Origin: Bacillus thuringiensis | GTDB lineage: Bacteria > Bacillota > Bacilli > Bacillales > Bacillaceae_G | Assembly: GCF_014932895.1 (NCBI RefSeq) | Contig: NZ_JACYOF010000001.1 | Location: 248,001-312,000 of the forward strand | Direction of reading: 5' to 3' | Length of the DNA stretch: 64,000 nucleotides | Part shown: in pieces, positions 46,761 to 55,788 of the stretch | Layout of the letters: the number at the start of each line of letters is the position of its first letter | Numbering within the stretch: the stretch's first letter is position 1 | Position numbers and translations under genes: made by a program | The notes under the pieces: generated by a model | Database searches by the model: none | The model's input: only the letters and a program-made list of their open reading frames with translations | Told to the model about the DNA's origin: nothing

Positions 46761-47225
46761 ATGAAACCTTCACAACCACAACCACAATCTCAATTACAAA
46801 ACCAACATTCTATTAATCGACTAGCTCAATCTATTTTCGTTGTGAATCGTCATGCCAAAGTTGCAACTAATCCTAAATATTTATACTGGTTAAAAAAGAC
46901 GGCTTTAGAGCGTTTAATTGCTGAAAAAAAAGCTATTAAAGAAGGATTACATTTTTCTAGAAATCCACGTTTTAGCCAACAACAATCTGATGTTCTTATA
47001 CGTCTGGGCGATTATTATTTCCATATCCCTCCTACGAAAGAAGATTTTCGAATCCTACCACATCTTGGTCATCTTGAATCCTCCTATCGCAATCCGAAAA
47101 CAACCTTATCTTTAACAGTAGCAAAAAAAACACTTCAAGATTATATTGGCCCTGAAGCACTGAAACAAGAAAAAAAATTAAGTGAACCTGTTCCATGGTA
47201 TAGCCGTACTTATACAAAAAAATAA
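46761..47225 (+). CDS. ykyB: YkyB family protein
   Basis: 154 residues, basic. After a Gln/Pro-rich N-terminus, the core INRLAQSIFVVNRHAKVATNPKYLYWLKKTALERL and the PLGDYYFHIPPTKED-like segment match the YkyB family of Bacillus. Function unknown. ATG 46761 follows GAAAGGAGATTCAAT. Divergent from ppx and convergent with ykyA. Confidence 0.88.
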   Translation: MKPSQPQPQSQLQNQHSINRLAQSIFVVNRHAKVATNPKYLYWLKKTALERLIAEKKAIKEGLHFSRNPRFSQQQSDVLIRLGDYYFHIPPTKEDFRILPHLGHLESSYRNPKTTLSLTVAKKTLQDYIGPEALKQEKKLSEPVPWYSRTYTKK

Positions 47226-47261
47226 AACAGTCTGGCCTTGTATAGGCCAAACTGTTTTATT
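47221..47261. terminator. Bidirectional terminator between ykyB and ykyA
   Basis: AATAAAACAGT-CT-GGCCT pairs with AGGCC-AA-ACTGTTTTATT with a 2-nt internal mismatch. Confidence 0.88.
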
Positions 47262-47919
47262 TTTTCTCTTCTTTAATTTTAATATTTGCTTGTTTGTAAA
47301 ATGCAACTTTTTCTGTATTATAAGATTTCGTGAATTCATTAAACTTATCTTTTTCCGACTCAATATCCTTATACGATTGATTTACCACTTTAACTTTCTC
47401 ACTAATATCTTTTAATTTTGTACCTTTATCTTGTAACATTGTATATAACTCTTTTTCTTGCTTTAAAGATTTATTATAGCTATCATACATCTTGTTAAAT
47501 GACTCATGTCGTTTCTCATACGTACTTTTAACTTTATCTGCTTTGTCTTTTAATTTATTATCCTCAATTTTCTTCACATACTTATCAGCTGACTTCACTT
47601 CTTCTTGCGCTTTATTTAAAGCCTCTTTTTCTTTTGTAAGCACTTTTTCTCGTTCATCTGTATTCTTTACTGCTTGATTAAGCTTTTCTTTAACAACTTG
47701 ATTATTATCTTTTCCTTCTTGAACAATTTGGTTATATAATTCTTGTCCCTCTTTCTCTAAAGTTTCAAGTTTTTTTGCATCTTCAAACATTGTCTTTTCT
47801 TGCTTGGCAGCATTTTCAAACGCAACATATAATTCCTCTTCTGGTTTCGGCCCGAAACAACCAGCTAATAAAGTCATTGATAATGCGGTTACAATTGCTA
47901 ATTTACTATATTTCAACAT
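47257..47919 (-). CDS. ykyA: YkyA-like lipoprotein
   Basis: 220 residues. Signal peptide with lipobox LLAGC (Cys21) and then an almost entirely helical, Lys/Glu-rich coiled-coil to the end (KEALNKAQEEVKSADKYVKKIE and similar). It matches the YkyA family of putative cell-wall-binding lipoproteins. In B. subtilis ykyA lies just before pdhA; here it is about 20 kb from pdhA, so it has moved. ATG 47919 follows AGGAGGAAAAG. Confidence 0.85.
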   Translation of the reverse strand: MLKYSKLAIVTALSMTLLAGCFGPKPEEELYVAFENAAKQEKTMFEDAKKLETLEKEGQELYNQIVQEGKDNNQVVKEKLNQAVKNTDEREKVLTKEKEALNKAQEEVKSADKYVKKIEDNKLKDKADKVKSTYEKRHESFNKMYDSYNKSLKQEKELYTMLQDKGTKLKDISEKVKVVNQSYKDIESEKDKFNEFTKSYNTEKVAFYKQANIKIKEEKK

Positions 47920-48572
47920 CTTTTCCTCCTACTTATAAACGACCGTCGTGTAAAAAAGCTATGAAAATCATATAATCCTTCTATACACTTCACACTCGCA
48001 TCTTTTTTACGAAGATCATCAGTATTGTTTATAATGCTTATACACATTTATTACTTGAAATTACTTTTACGTTATTCTCTTTGAATTATTTAGCAGTTTC
48101 ATGTCCATCTTTTAAGTATATTTTACTTGGTACTTTTTAATCTCTACTCACACTATGTATTACCTTAAAGTACAACGGAATTCACCTGAGCCATAATAAT
48201 TAGAAGAACAATTGTAATAATTCACCTGATAAAAGATGATCGTTGATCTTTCACATCTATCATTCTATCATTCCCTTTCCGGCTTTCTATCAAATAATCT
48301 CTTTGTTCATTTTACACAGTACAAATGCTACCTCGCAACAACTTACAAATATTCTTTTCATTTCCTAAAAAGGAAAAGTGTAGAGCATGCTTTCCCCTAC
48401 ACTTTTAAAATGAAACACATTGTGCAAATGCATTGACACATCCATCATAATTATATGCCTATTTCATATATTTTTAAAGACTTTTATTACAATAAAAGTC
48501 TTTTTTGTAATAAAAGTCAAAAAAATGTTACAATCAAAATTTCTTCATATCATACTTCTTTAACTCAAAGTT
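47920..48572. other. 653-bp intergenic region without a convincing gene
   Basis: Several short frames are open but none has both a ribosome site and protein-like composition. The region contains a 10-bp hairpin AAAAGTGTAG/CTACACTTTT (48374-48406) and the alternative hairpin at 48476-48518. The ykyA promoter is probably near 47975 (GATTATATGAT on the minus strand). Confidence 0.6.
48476..48518 (+). terminator. Terminator-like hairpin with alternative partner
   Basis: AAAGACTTTTATT pairs with AATAAAAGTCTTT (48491-48503) followed by T tract, and the same GACTTTTATTAC (48479-48490) also pairs perfectly with GTAATAAAAGTC (48507-48518). No transcribed gene leads into it on the plus strand; on the minus strand it lies 55 nt after the stop at 48573. 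Confidence 0.5.
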
Positions 48573-49226
48573 TTATTCATTACCTTGCAAATTTCTATAC
48601 TGGTACAATTGATTCTGTGCCTTTCTTAACAATTCTTCAAAAGTTTTTCCTTCTACTGGATAACTAGCAGCCCCAAATAATAGCGCCACACTTAATAAAC
48701 CACTTTCTATTTCACTTTCAATATTTTTCATTAATCGTTGTGTTATTGTTGATTTATCATGACCATTATCAATCGCTACAATAACATATTTATTTTCATC
48801 CCACTTTGTAACGACATCACCTTTTCGAATCGTCTTTACAATGGTAGACTCTAACCTTTGTACTAACACTTCCAACTTTTTTTCTTGCACTGTTTCCTTT
48901 AATTCTTCCCATTCTTTAACGGCAAGAATGTACACTGTAATATTACGAAAATCTCGTTCAGATAAAGCCGCTACTTTCCCAAAAAAATCAACAACAAAAT
49001 CATTACTTGCCATTCCTCCAGCTTCCATATTCATACGTCCGTTTGCTCTTTTATCGTACCAATGGCCAAAATAACAACTTAGCAACAGTTGCAAAATATA
49101 AATAATAAAGACAGTATAAAATGATCGCGAATCTAATTTTGTAATTGTATCCTGAAGTGCCATCCATTCCGTAACTACAACAGTGTTCCCAAGTAATAAT
49201 CCACTAATTTTCCCTTTATGTTTCAT
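48573..49226 (-). CDS. Membrane protein with degenerate GGDEF domain
   Basis: 217 residues, one membrane segment (about 37-56) and a C-terminal region like diguanylate cyclases. The usual GGDEF position reads WDENK after a KTIRKGDVVTK lead-in near residue 135, and the family ending FGAASYPVEGKTFEELLRKAQNQLYQYR is intact. The catalytic site is therefore lost; a receptor or partner role is possible. ATG 49226 follows AAAGGAGGAAAAGT. Confidence 0.75.
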   Translation of the reverse strand: MKHKGKISGLLLGNTVVVTEWMALQDTITKLDSRSFYTVFIIYILQLLLSCYFGHWYDKRANGRMNMEAGGMASNDFVVDFFGKVAALSERDFRNITVYILAVKEWEELKETVQEKKLEVLVQRLESTIVKTIRKGDVVTKWDENKYVIVAIDNGHDKSTITQRLMKNIESEIESGLLSVALLFGAASYPVEGKTFEELLRKAQNQLYQYRNLQGNE

Positions 49227-49390
49227 ACTTTTCCTCCTTTCTATACCAATATATATTTCTATAACAATGATGTTTTTCTACCAAATAAAAAATCTACATA
49301 TTCAATGTACATTTCCGCTAGAGCTTGTATACCTTTTCTATTCTATTTCATATATATACTATATATCGTTTATAGAAAGGAGCGACCTAT

Positions 49391-49624
49391 ATGCTACAAA
49401 AAGAAAATCTATCAGATACTATGCGTTTACTAGCTGGTTTTTTATTATCATTAAAATTACTATTTACCTCTTTCGGAATAAACTTTATTACTAACGATCA
49501 AATCGACGCTATTGTAAATATTATTTCATTTCTATTTATTCTATATTTCGGCTATAAACATAACTTTGTAGGAAAAAGAGGAATCGAACAAAAGAAAATA
49601 CTCAAAAAGCACAAACTCCATTAA
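49391..49624 (+). CDS. Holin-like small membrane protein
   Basis: 77 residues with two hydrophobic helices, the first about 12-30 and the second DAIVNIISFLFILYFGYKHN. The pattern, with FGINF and NDQIDAIVN between and a basic C-terminus KKILKKHKLH, recalls the phi-LC3/SPP1 holin family. ATG 49391 follows AGAAAGGAGCGACCTAT. There is no endolysin nearby, so a phage remnant is only one explanation. Confidence 0.6.
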   Translation: MLQKENLSDTMRLLAGFLLSLKLLFTSFGINFITNDQIDAIVNIISFLFILYFGYKHNFVGKRGIEQKKILKKHKLH

Positions 49625-49655
49625 AAAAGGAACCTTTCACACAGGTTCCTTTTTA
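49624..49655. terminator. Bidirectional terminator
   Basis: AAAAAGGAACCT pairs with AGGTTCCTTTTT between the holin-like gene and the convergent 166-residue gene. Confidence 0.9.
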
Positions 49656-50156
49656 TCATTGCCGCACAACAACTTCATTTGTTTGCAGTGGGCCATATAA
49701 GACTTCTTGATGCTGAAATGTATATGTAGCCTGAAATAATGCATTTTTGAGATCTTTATCTTTATTTGCTTTTATTTTACAACTTAGTTCCACCTTCTCA
49801 TCCGGCAACAAATTATCGATTCGCCATCTTACAAGCTGGAATAAAAACTCGCTCATCCCCTTATTAACCTTTAAAGAATTTGGAATATACGAAAAATAAT
49901 CTCGAATCATATGACTTACAACAACTCGCGAAATCACTTCAATTCCCTTATTTTCAACCTCAATTCGAATAATAAGTATATCGTTTACATCATAAATCAG
50001 TTCATATGAAAATTTTTCTTGACACATACTACGGATTTGTAATGTAACTGCTACATTAGGAAGTTCGCTTTCCTTTTTTGAGCCATCAATCCACAATACC
50101 GGTTGTAGCGGTATTGAATCCCTTCCTTGATCCGAAGTTCGTTTCCATATTTTCAT
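49656..50156 (-). CDS. DUF11-like single-domain protein
   Basis: 166 residues, beta-rich, no signal peptide. VENKGIEVISRVVVSHMIRD and LLPDEKVELSCKIKANKDKD followed by NALFQATYTFQH are like the repeated Ig-like DUF11 units of Gram-positive surface proteins, but here as a single unit without secretion signal. ATG 50156 follows AATGAGGTGAATATATATT. Function unknown. Confidence 0.6.
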   Translation of the reverse strand: MKIWKRTSDQGRDSIPLQPVLWIDGSKKESELPNVAVTLQIRSMCQEKFSYELIYDVNDILIIRIEVENKGIEVISRVVVSHMIRDYFSYIPNSLKVNKGMSEFLFQLVRWRIDNLLPDEKVELSCKIKANKDKDLKNALFQATYTFQHQEVLYGPLQTNEVVVRQ

Positions 50157-50443
50157 AATATATATTCACCTCATTTCAGATGTATCATCCAGACACCTTT
50201 ATTCTGCCTATTTATAAGATAAACTCCAAAAATTATGAAAGCTTGTTACAAACGATATTTTGTATTTCTCTTCCTTTTATCCTATTCGACAATATAAAGA
50301 AAAAACCATTTTTCCTCTGTTAACCGAGGATATTCTTACTGAAATATTTTTTTACAATTTCCTTCATTGACTTTATAACAATATTAAGTATTGCTCACTC
50401 TTTTTCTGTTCATACAAAAGAATATTTTGACGGAAGAAAAAGT

Positions 50444-50471
50444 TTGCCTTTTAGTCAAATTTGACTATAAT
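50444..50471 (+). promoter_or_regulatory. Promoter of the MFS exporter with palindromic operator
   Basis: TTGCCT (50444-50449), 16 bp, TATAAT (50466-50471). The spacer contains the perfect 14-bp palindrome AGTCAAATTTGACT (50453-50466), a natural site for a dimeric repressor. The rest of the 50157-50443 gap shows no other feature. Confidence 0.65.
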
Positions 50472-50487
50472 ATTCTTTATGGCATGT

Positions 50488-50556
50488 CAGTGCACTTATG
50501 TAAGATAATTCGAAAGAAACCATACATAAAGCTTTTATGCACTGTACTTAAAGCTT
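50488..50556 (+). promoter_or_regulatory. Structured leader of the MFS exporter
   Basis: CAGTGCA (50488-50494) pairs with TGCACTG (50538-50544), and CTTATGTA (50495-50502) with TACATAA (50523-50529), forming one long hairpin. AAGCTTT (50529-50535) can instead pair with AAAGCTT (50550-50556), which excludes the first structure and comes close to the ribosome site at 50578. Confidence 0.45.
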
Positions 50557-50591
50557 AATTCAGTTTACTTATTATTGAAGGAGGATTATAT

Positions 50592-52133
50592 TTGGAAACT
50601 CAACAATCAAAAAAAAATTCCAACAATACAAAATTTGTTGTCGCTGGTTTACTACTTGGTATTTTAATGGCAGCAATGGATAATACAATCGTTGCAACAG
50701 CAATGGCAACGATTGTCGGAGACTTGGGAGGATTTGACAAATTTGTTTGGGTCACATCGGCATATATGGTAGCAACAATGGCAGGGATGCCCGTTTTCGG
50801 AAAACTTTCCGATATGTACGGACGGAAACGTTTTTATATTGGTGGACTCATCCTTTTCTTATTCGGTTCTGCACTTTGTGGAACAGCTTCAAGTATTGAG
50901 CAACTAAGTATTTATAGAGCAATTCAAGGTATTGGTGGTGGCGCCCTTATGCCTATCGCCTTCACAATTATGTACGACATCTTCCCACCAGAAAAACGCG
51001 GAAAAATGACAGGATTATTCGGTGCGGTTTTCGGGACATCTAGTGTATTTGGACCTTTATTAGGTGCTTATATTACGGACTATATAAGTTGGCACTGGGT
51101 CTTCTATATTAATATTCCATTAGGACTTATCTCCTTCTTCTTCATTACTAAATACTACAACGAATCTCTAGAGTATCGAAAACAAAAGATCGACTGGGCT
51201 GGTGCCATTACACTTGTCATTAGTATCGTTTGTTTAATGTTTGCACTAGAACTTGGTGGTAAAACATATGCATGGGACTCTAATGTAATTATCGGTTTAT
51301 TTACAACTGTTGTTATTATGCTTATTATTTTCTTCTTCGTAGAACGAAAAGCAACTGAGCCGATCATTTCTTTCCATCTATTTAAAAAACCTTTATTCGC
51401 AGCTAGCCAAGGCGTTGCCTTTTTTTATGGTGCTGCTTTTATCATCTGTACAGTTTATATTCCGATCTTCGTTCAAGGCGTTCTCGGAGGTTCCGCCTCA
51501 AATGCCGGACTAATTTTGACACCAATGATGGTCGGATCTGTAATTGGTAGTCAAACAGGTGGACAGTTAGCTTCACGAACAAGCTATCGTAACATTATGA
51601 TGGTATCTGGAGTTTTCTTCGTTCTTGGTATTTATTTACTAAGCACTTTAACAATGGACACACCTCGTATGCTCGTAACGCTATTTATGGTTCTCGCTGG
51701 ACTTGGGGTTGGTTTCTCATTCTCAGTTTTAAGTATGTCTTCTATCCACAAATTAGAAATGAGAGACCGTGGTTCTGCTACATCAACAAACTCATTCTTC
51801 CGTTCACTCGGTATGACTCTTGGTGTAACGATTTTCGGTACAATTCAAAGTCATATTTTTACTGATAAACTAAACACTGTGTTCCCTCCTGAACTAGCAA
51901 AATTAGCTCCCAAAGGTGGAGACACAAGTTTCTTATTATCACCAGGTGCTACTGAGAAGATTCCAGCTGAAATATTAACTGGCATTAAAGAAGCTCTCGC
52001 TACATCTATTGCCAACACATTCTTCTGGGCACTTATCCCTGCTGTATTAAGTATTATTTGTATTTTACTTATGGGAAATGAACGCCTCTTTACAGGGCCA
52101 AAAACGAAACAAAAACAAAAGCAAGTAAGTTAG
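50592..52133 (+). CDS. MFS drug exporter, DHA2 (14-helix) type
   Basis: 513 residues. MFS motif A GKLSDMYGRKRFYIGG near 73, motif C-like GLFGAVFGTSSVFGPLLGAYITDYISWHWVFYINIP near 140-175, and 14 helices with a LFKKPLFAASQGVAFFYG start to the second half. Close to EmrB/QacA efflux pumps (drug:proton antiport). TTG 50592 follows GAAGGAGGATTATAT. It is next to a PadR regulator, and its promoter holds a perfect palindrome. Substrate unknown. Confidence 0.9.
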   Translation: METQQSKKNSNNTKFVVAGLLLGILMAAMDNTIVATAMATIVGDLGGFDKFVWVTSAYMVATMAGMPVFGKLSDMYGRKRFYIGGLILFLFGSALCGTASSIEQLSIYRAIQGIGGGALMPIAFTIMYDIFPPEKRGKMTGLFGAVFGTSSVFGPLLGAYITDYISWHWVFYINIPLGLISFFFITKYYNESLEYRKQKIDWAGAITLVISIVCLMFALELGGKTYAWDSNVIIGLFTTVVIMLIIFFFVERKATEPIISFHLFKKPLFAASQGVAFFYGAAFIICTVYIPIFVQGVLGGSASNAGLILTPMMVGSVIGSQTGGQLASRTSYRNIMMVSGVFFVLGIYLLSTLTMDTPRMLVTLFMVLAGLGVGFSFSVLSMSSIHKLEMRDRGSATSTNSFFRSLGMTLGVTIFGTIQSHIFTDKLNTVFPPELAKLAPKGGDTSFLLSPGATEKIPAEILTGIKEALATSIANTFFWALIPAVLSIICILLMGNERLFTGPKTKQKQKQVS

Positions 52134-52146
52134 TATGAAAAAAGGA

Positions 52147-52184
52147 ACGGCATATCCCTTTATGAAAAAGGATATGCCGTTTAT
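52147..52184 (+). terminator. Rho-independent terminator of the MFS gene
   Basis: ACGGCATATCC pairs with GGATATGCCGT, then TTTATAAT. Confidence 0.85.
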
Positions 52185-52191
52185 AATATGT

Positions 52192-52349
52192 ATAAAGTGA
52201 AACTTTAATTAGTGGGTGGGTTCTTCATCCCCCACTGATTATTAGTTGAACCAATCGGGCTTTTACGGGCAGTTGATCCCCCACCTAACTTCTTTGCTTT
52301 CGCTGAATTTTGAGGTAAGGGTCTTACTGCCCACAAATAGCCGGATAAA
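52192..52349 (-). repeat. bcr1-like repeat, copy C
   Basis: Inverted relative to copies A and B. Bounded by ATAAA at 52192-52196 and 52345-52349 (complement of TTTAT), 158 bp. Shared segments include CCAATCGGGC, ACGGGCAGTTGATCCCCCACC and GAATTTTGAGGT. It fills the gap between the MFS terminator and the padR leader, so the promoter of padR lies within or at the edge of the repeat. Confidence 0.85.
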
Positions 52350-52376
52350 GTTTTTATGTACAGGAGTTGAGACAGA

Positions 52377-52934
52377 ATGAGCATGAAATTAGTCATTCTC
52401 GGCTTGCTACTCGAAGGAGATAAACATCCATATGAAGTGCAGCACATCATGAAAGAACGACAAATGGATTGTTATATTAAATATGCAAAAGGATCACTTT
52501 ATTACGCCTTCGAGCAATTAGAAAAGCAAGGCGCAATTAGCATTACAACTGTTGTTCGAGATACAAATCGACCAGATAAAACAATCTTTCATATAACAGA
52601 AGAAGGTAAACAGCTATTTCACACGTTACTATTAAAACAGTTCGAAGCAAAAAACCAAATATACAAACCAATCTATTCAGCACTCTCTTTCACTCATTTT
52701 GGTGATGATCAAGAGTTAGTCCCTATTTTAGAAAAAAAGAAACATGACACCGTTCAATATTTACATAAAATGCAAACTATATATGATTGTAGTAAAGGAA
52801 AAATCCCACGTGCACAACTATATATTTTACAAAGTGTTATTGAGCATATTACAGTTGAATTACAATGGTTAAGTACCCTCCTTAAAGATGCCGTAGTAGG
52901 ACGACTTTCCGAAATTGATGTAGATGAAAATTGA
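52377..52934 (+). CDS. PadR-family transcriptional regulator
   Basis: 185 residues. N-terminal winged helix typical of PadR: MSMKLVILGLLLEGDKHPYEVQHIMKER then YIKYAKGSLYYAFEQLEKQGAI near 33, with a C-terminal dimerisation helix (Vir_act_alpha_C). PadR proteins often repress neighbouring transporters, so control of the MFS gene upstream is likely. ATG 52377 follows CAGGAGTTGAGACAGA. Confidence 0.9.
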   Translation: MSMKLVILGLLLEGDKHPYEVQHIMKERQMDCYIKYAKGSLYYAFEQLEKQGAISITTVVRDTNRPDKTIFHITEEGKQLFHTLLLKQFEAKNQIYKPIYSALSFTHFGDDQELVPILEKKKHDTVQYLHKMQTIYDCSKGKIPRAQLYILQSVIEHITVELQWLSTLLKDAVVGRLSEIDVDEN

Positions 52935-52980
52935 GCTATTAAAGAAGGCCCTCCCTCTTCTTTAATAGCTCAATTTCTCT
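52931..52980 (+). terminator. Rho-independent terminator of padR
   Basis: A 17-bp stem TTGAGCTATTAAAGAAG with its complement; the padR stop TGA is inside the 5' arm. Confidence 0.9.
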
Positions 52981-53082
52981 TTATTTTAATACTGTAACAT
53001 AGTCCGTTACTTCAGAATAAAAACATTTGAAATTTCAGAATAAAAAGAAATAAAAACTTTAGAATTTTCTTATTTTAAACAG

Positions 53083-53112
53083 TAGACAAAATTCCAAAAA
53101 TTATGTTAGAAT
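53083..53112 (+). promoter_or_regulatory. Promoter of the metE leader
   Basis: TAGACA (53083-53088, 5 of 6), 18 bp, TAGAAT (53107-53112, 5 of 6), about 40 nt ahead of the riboswitch. Confidence 0.55.
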
Positions 53113-53154
53113 TTGTTTCAATATCATATCGCTTGTTAAATTCCTTTCAAAAGG

Positions 53155-53403
53155 AAAATAGGTACACGAAAATTTTATTTCGTGTTTAAAAGGGAAGTTT
53201 GGTGAAACTCCAACACGGTCCCGCCACTGTAAGTGCCGAGATTTCTTTTTTGTACCACTGTGAAAACGGGAAGGTGAAAGAAATTATATGAAGCATAAGT
53301 CAGGAGACCTGCCTATTTTAACAACACTGATAGATTCACGGATGATGATGAGGTGTTAAAACAAAAAGGAAGGCTTATTTTCTTTGCCTTTGTACTTTTT
53401 GTT
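53155..53403 (+). promoter_or_regulatory. Cobalamin riboswitch with terminator, ahead of metE
   Basis: The aptamer (53155-53319) shows the conserved GGTGAAACTCC, CCCGCCACTGTAAGTGCC and the B12 box AAGTCAGGAGACCTGCC, closed by P1 AAAATAGG/CCTATTTT. After it, TTTTAACA (53316-53323) can pair with TGTTAAAA, and a terminator AACAAAAAG/CTTTTTGTT (53360-53403) follows. These overlap, so P1 formation with cobalamin should free the terminator, switching metE off. Control is read from the sequence and family knowledge. Confidence 0.92.
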
Positions 53404-53458
53404 ATAAGTATTTCCTAGTAAACAGAAATGCTTACTTTCAATTAGGGAGGAATTTAAA

Positions 53459-55747
53459 ATGGCAATTCAAACAAGCAACTTAGGTTATCCACGTATCGGA
53501 CTACAACGAGAATGGAAAAAAACATTGGAAGCTTTTTGGTCCAATAAAATCGATGAAGAACAATTTTTAACAACAATGAAAGAAATTCGCCTTCAACACG
53601 TAAAAGTACAACACGAAAAAGGGATTGAACTCATTCCAATCGGCGATTTTACATATTACGATCACGTTCTGGATACTGCTTATATGTTAGGGTTTATCCC
53701 ATCGCGTTTTTCTGAGTTTACATCTTATCTTGATGTATATTTTGCAATGGCACGTGGCTCTAAAGATCACGTTGCTTCCGAAATGACAAAATGGTTTAAC
53801 ACAAACTATCATTATATTGTTCCTGAATATGAAGAGGGATTACAAATCTCTTTAAAAGATAATCGTCCACTTCGTTTATACGAAGAGGCAAAACAAGAAT
53901 TAGGAGTAGATGGAAAGCCTGTTATTTTAGGACCATATACTTTCTTAAAATTAGCAAAAGGCTATAAACAAGATCAATTTGCCACTATTTTAAAACAGTT
54001 AGTTGCACCTTACATACAACTTCTTTCAGAACTACATGCAGCTGGTGCTCGAATTATTCAAATCGACGAACCAAGTTTCGCCTCTTTAACAAAAGAAGAG
54101 ATTCAACAGGCTAAAGAAATTTATGAAGCTATTCGTAAAGAGGTTCCAAACGCGAATCTTCTTTTACAAACATATTTTGATAGTGTAGAAGAAAACTATG
54201 AGGAAATTATCACATTCCCTGTATCCGGTATCGGATTAGATTTCGTTCACGGTAAAGAAGGGAACCTACATGCTATTTCAAAATATGGATTCCCAGCTGA
54301 CAAAGCTTTAGCTGTTGGTTGTATAGATGGCCGTAACATTTGGAGAGCTGACCTTGATGAAGTTCTTACTTTATTTACAACATTACAGAACCAAGTCCAA
54401 ACAAAAGATTTCATCGTCCAGCCTTCTTGTAGCCTATTGCATTCACCAATCGATAAAACCGAAGAAACCCATTTATCGACAGAGCTATTTGATGCACTAG
54501 CATTTGCAAACCAAAAATTAGAAGAGCTAGTTCTTATTCATTCTGCGCTCACTCAAGGTACAGAAAGTATTAGTAAAGAGCTCGAAATATATCGCAATGT
54601 ACATCATACAATTCGTTCATCTGCTGCACGTAATCGAGAAGACGTGAAAACAGCAAGAACAGCACTAAAAGAAGAAGATTTCTCACGTCCTCTTCCATTT
54701 GAAAAACGATACGAATTACAACAAGTTGCTCTGCAGTTACCATTGTTACCAACAACAACTATCGGTAGCTTCCCGCAAACAAATGAGGTTCGTCAAACGC
54801 GAAAAGAATGGCGTAACGGCGTTATTTCAAACGAACAATATGAGCAATTTATTGAAAAAGAGACTGATAAATGGATTCGTTATCAAGAAGAAATTGGTCT
54901 TGATGTTCTTGTTCATGGTGAATTTGAAAGAACTGACATGGTCGAATATTTTGGTGAGCGACTTGCTGGTTTCTCCTTCACTAAAAATGGATGGGTACAA
55001 TCATACGGTTCTCGTTGCGTGAAACCACCTGTTATTTATGGTGATGTAGCCTTTATTAATGGAATGACTATTAAAGAAACTGTTTATGCACAAAGTCTAA
55101 CGGACAAAGTTGTAAAAGGAATGTTAACAGGACCTGTTACGATTTTAAATTGGTCCTTCGTTCGAAATGACATCCCAAGAAAAGAAGTTTCGTATCAAAT
55201 TGCCTTAGCTCTTCGTAATGAAATTGAATTACTTGAATCTTCCGGAATTAGAGTGATCCAAGTCGATGAGCCAGCGCTTCGTGAAGGAATGCCACTAAAA
55301 GAAAAAGATTGGGATGCATATATTACATGGGCAGTTCAATCCTTCCTTTTAGCAACATCTTCTGTAGCCAATGAAACGCAAATTCATACGCATATGTGTT
55401 ACAGTAACTTCGAAGATATTGTTGATGCGATTCGTGCTTTAGATGCGGATGTAATCTCTATCGAAACATCAAGAAGTCACGGAGAATTTATCGATACATT
55501 AAAACATACAACATATGAAAAAGGTATCGGCCTAGGTGTATACGATATTCATAGCCCGCGTGTACCTAGTAAAGATGAAATGTTTAAAATCGTAGAGCAA
55601 TCTTTACAAGTATGTGATCCTAAATATTTCTGGATCAATCCTGACTGTGGTTTAAAAACGAGAAGAACAGAAGAAGTTATTCCAGCTTTAGAACACATGG
55701 TGCAAGCAGCAAAAGATGCTCGTTCCCTTTTAAAAACAAACGCATAA
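53459..55747 (+). CDS. metE: Cobalamin-independent methionine synthase
   Basis: Transfers methyl from methyltetrahydropteroyl-triglutamate to homocysteine. 762 residues: two similar TIM barrels, with the zinc ligands in HMCYSNF near 645 and NPDCGLKTR near 730, and [12 protein letters not shown] near 437 opening the second half. ATG 53459 follows AGGGAGGAATTTAAA. Its leader has a cobalamin riboswitch, which fits an organism that also has a B12-dependent MetH. Confidence 0.97.
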   Translation: MAIQTSNLGYPRIGLQREWKKTLEAFWSNKIDEEQFLTTMKEIRLQHVKVQHEKGIELIPIGDFTYYDHVLDTAYMLGFIPSRFSEFTSYLDVYFAMARGSKDHVASEMTKWFNTNYHYIVPEYEEGLQISLKDNRPLRLYEEAKQELGVDGKPVILGPYTFLKLAKGYKQDQFATILKQLVAPYIQLLSELHAAGARIIQIDEPSFASLTKEEIQQAKEIYEAIRKEVPNANLLLQTYFDSVEENYEEIITFPVSGIGLDFVHGKEGNLHAISKYGFPADKALAVGCIDGRNIWRADLDEVLTLFTTLQNQVQTKDFIVQPSCSLLHSPIDKTEETHLSTELFDALAFANQKLEELVLIHSALTQGTESISKELEIYRNVHHTIRSSAARNREDVKTARTALKEEDFSRPLPFEKRYELQQVALQLPLLPTTTIGSFPQTNEVRQTRKEWRNGVISNEQYEQFIEKETDKWIRYQEEIGLDVLVHGEFERTDMVEYFGERLAGFSFTKNGWVQSYGSRCVKPPVIYGDVAFINGMTIKETVYAQSLTDKVVKGMLTGPVTILNWSFVRNDIPRKEVSYQIALALRNEIELLESSGIRVIQVDEPALREGMPLKEKDWDAYITWAVQSFLLATSSVANETQIHTHMCYSNFEDIVDAIRALDADVISIETSRSHGEFIDTLKHTTYEKGIGLGVYDIHSPRVPSKDEMFKIVEQSLQVCDPKYFWINPDCGLKTRRTEEVIPALEHMVQAAKDARSLLKTNA

Positions 55748-55749
55748 CT

Positions 55750-55788
55750 AAAATGGGTTATCCTTCTTGAGGATAACCCATTTTTTAT
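55750..55788. terminator. Bidirectional terminator between metE and comJ
   Basis: AAAATGGGTTATCC pairs with GGATAACCCATTTT. Confidence 0.9.

Noticed and set aside
48236-48436. 66-codon frame in the 47920-48572 gap
   Set aside because: No ribosome site, ends within a hairpin, and composition is Phe/His/Tyr-rich like translated AT-rich noise.
49183-49494. 103-codon and 71-codon plus-strand frames in the region 49183-49494
   Set aside because: They overlap the promoter region and start of the holin-like gene in other frames and lack start signals.
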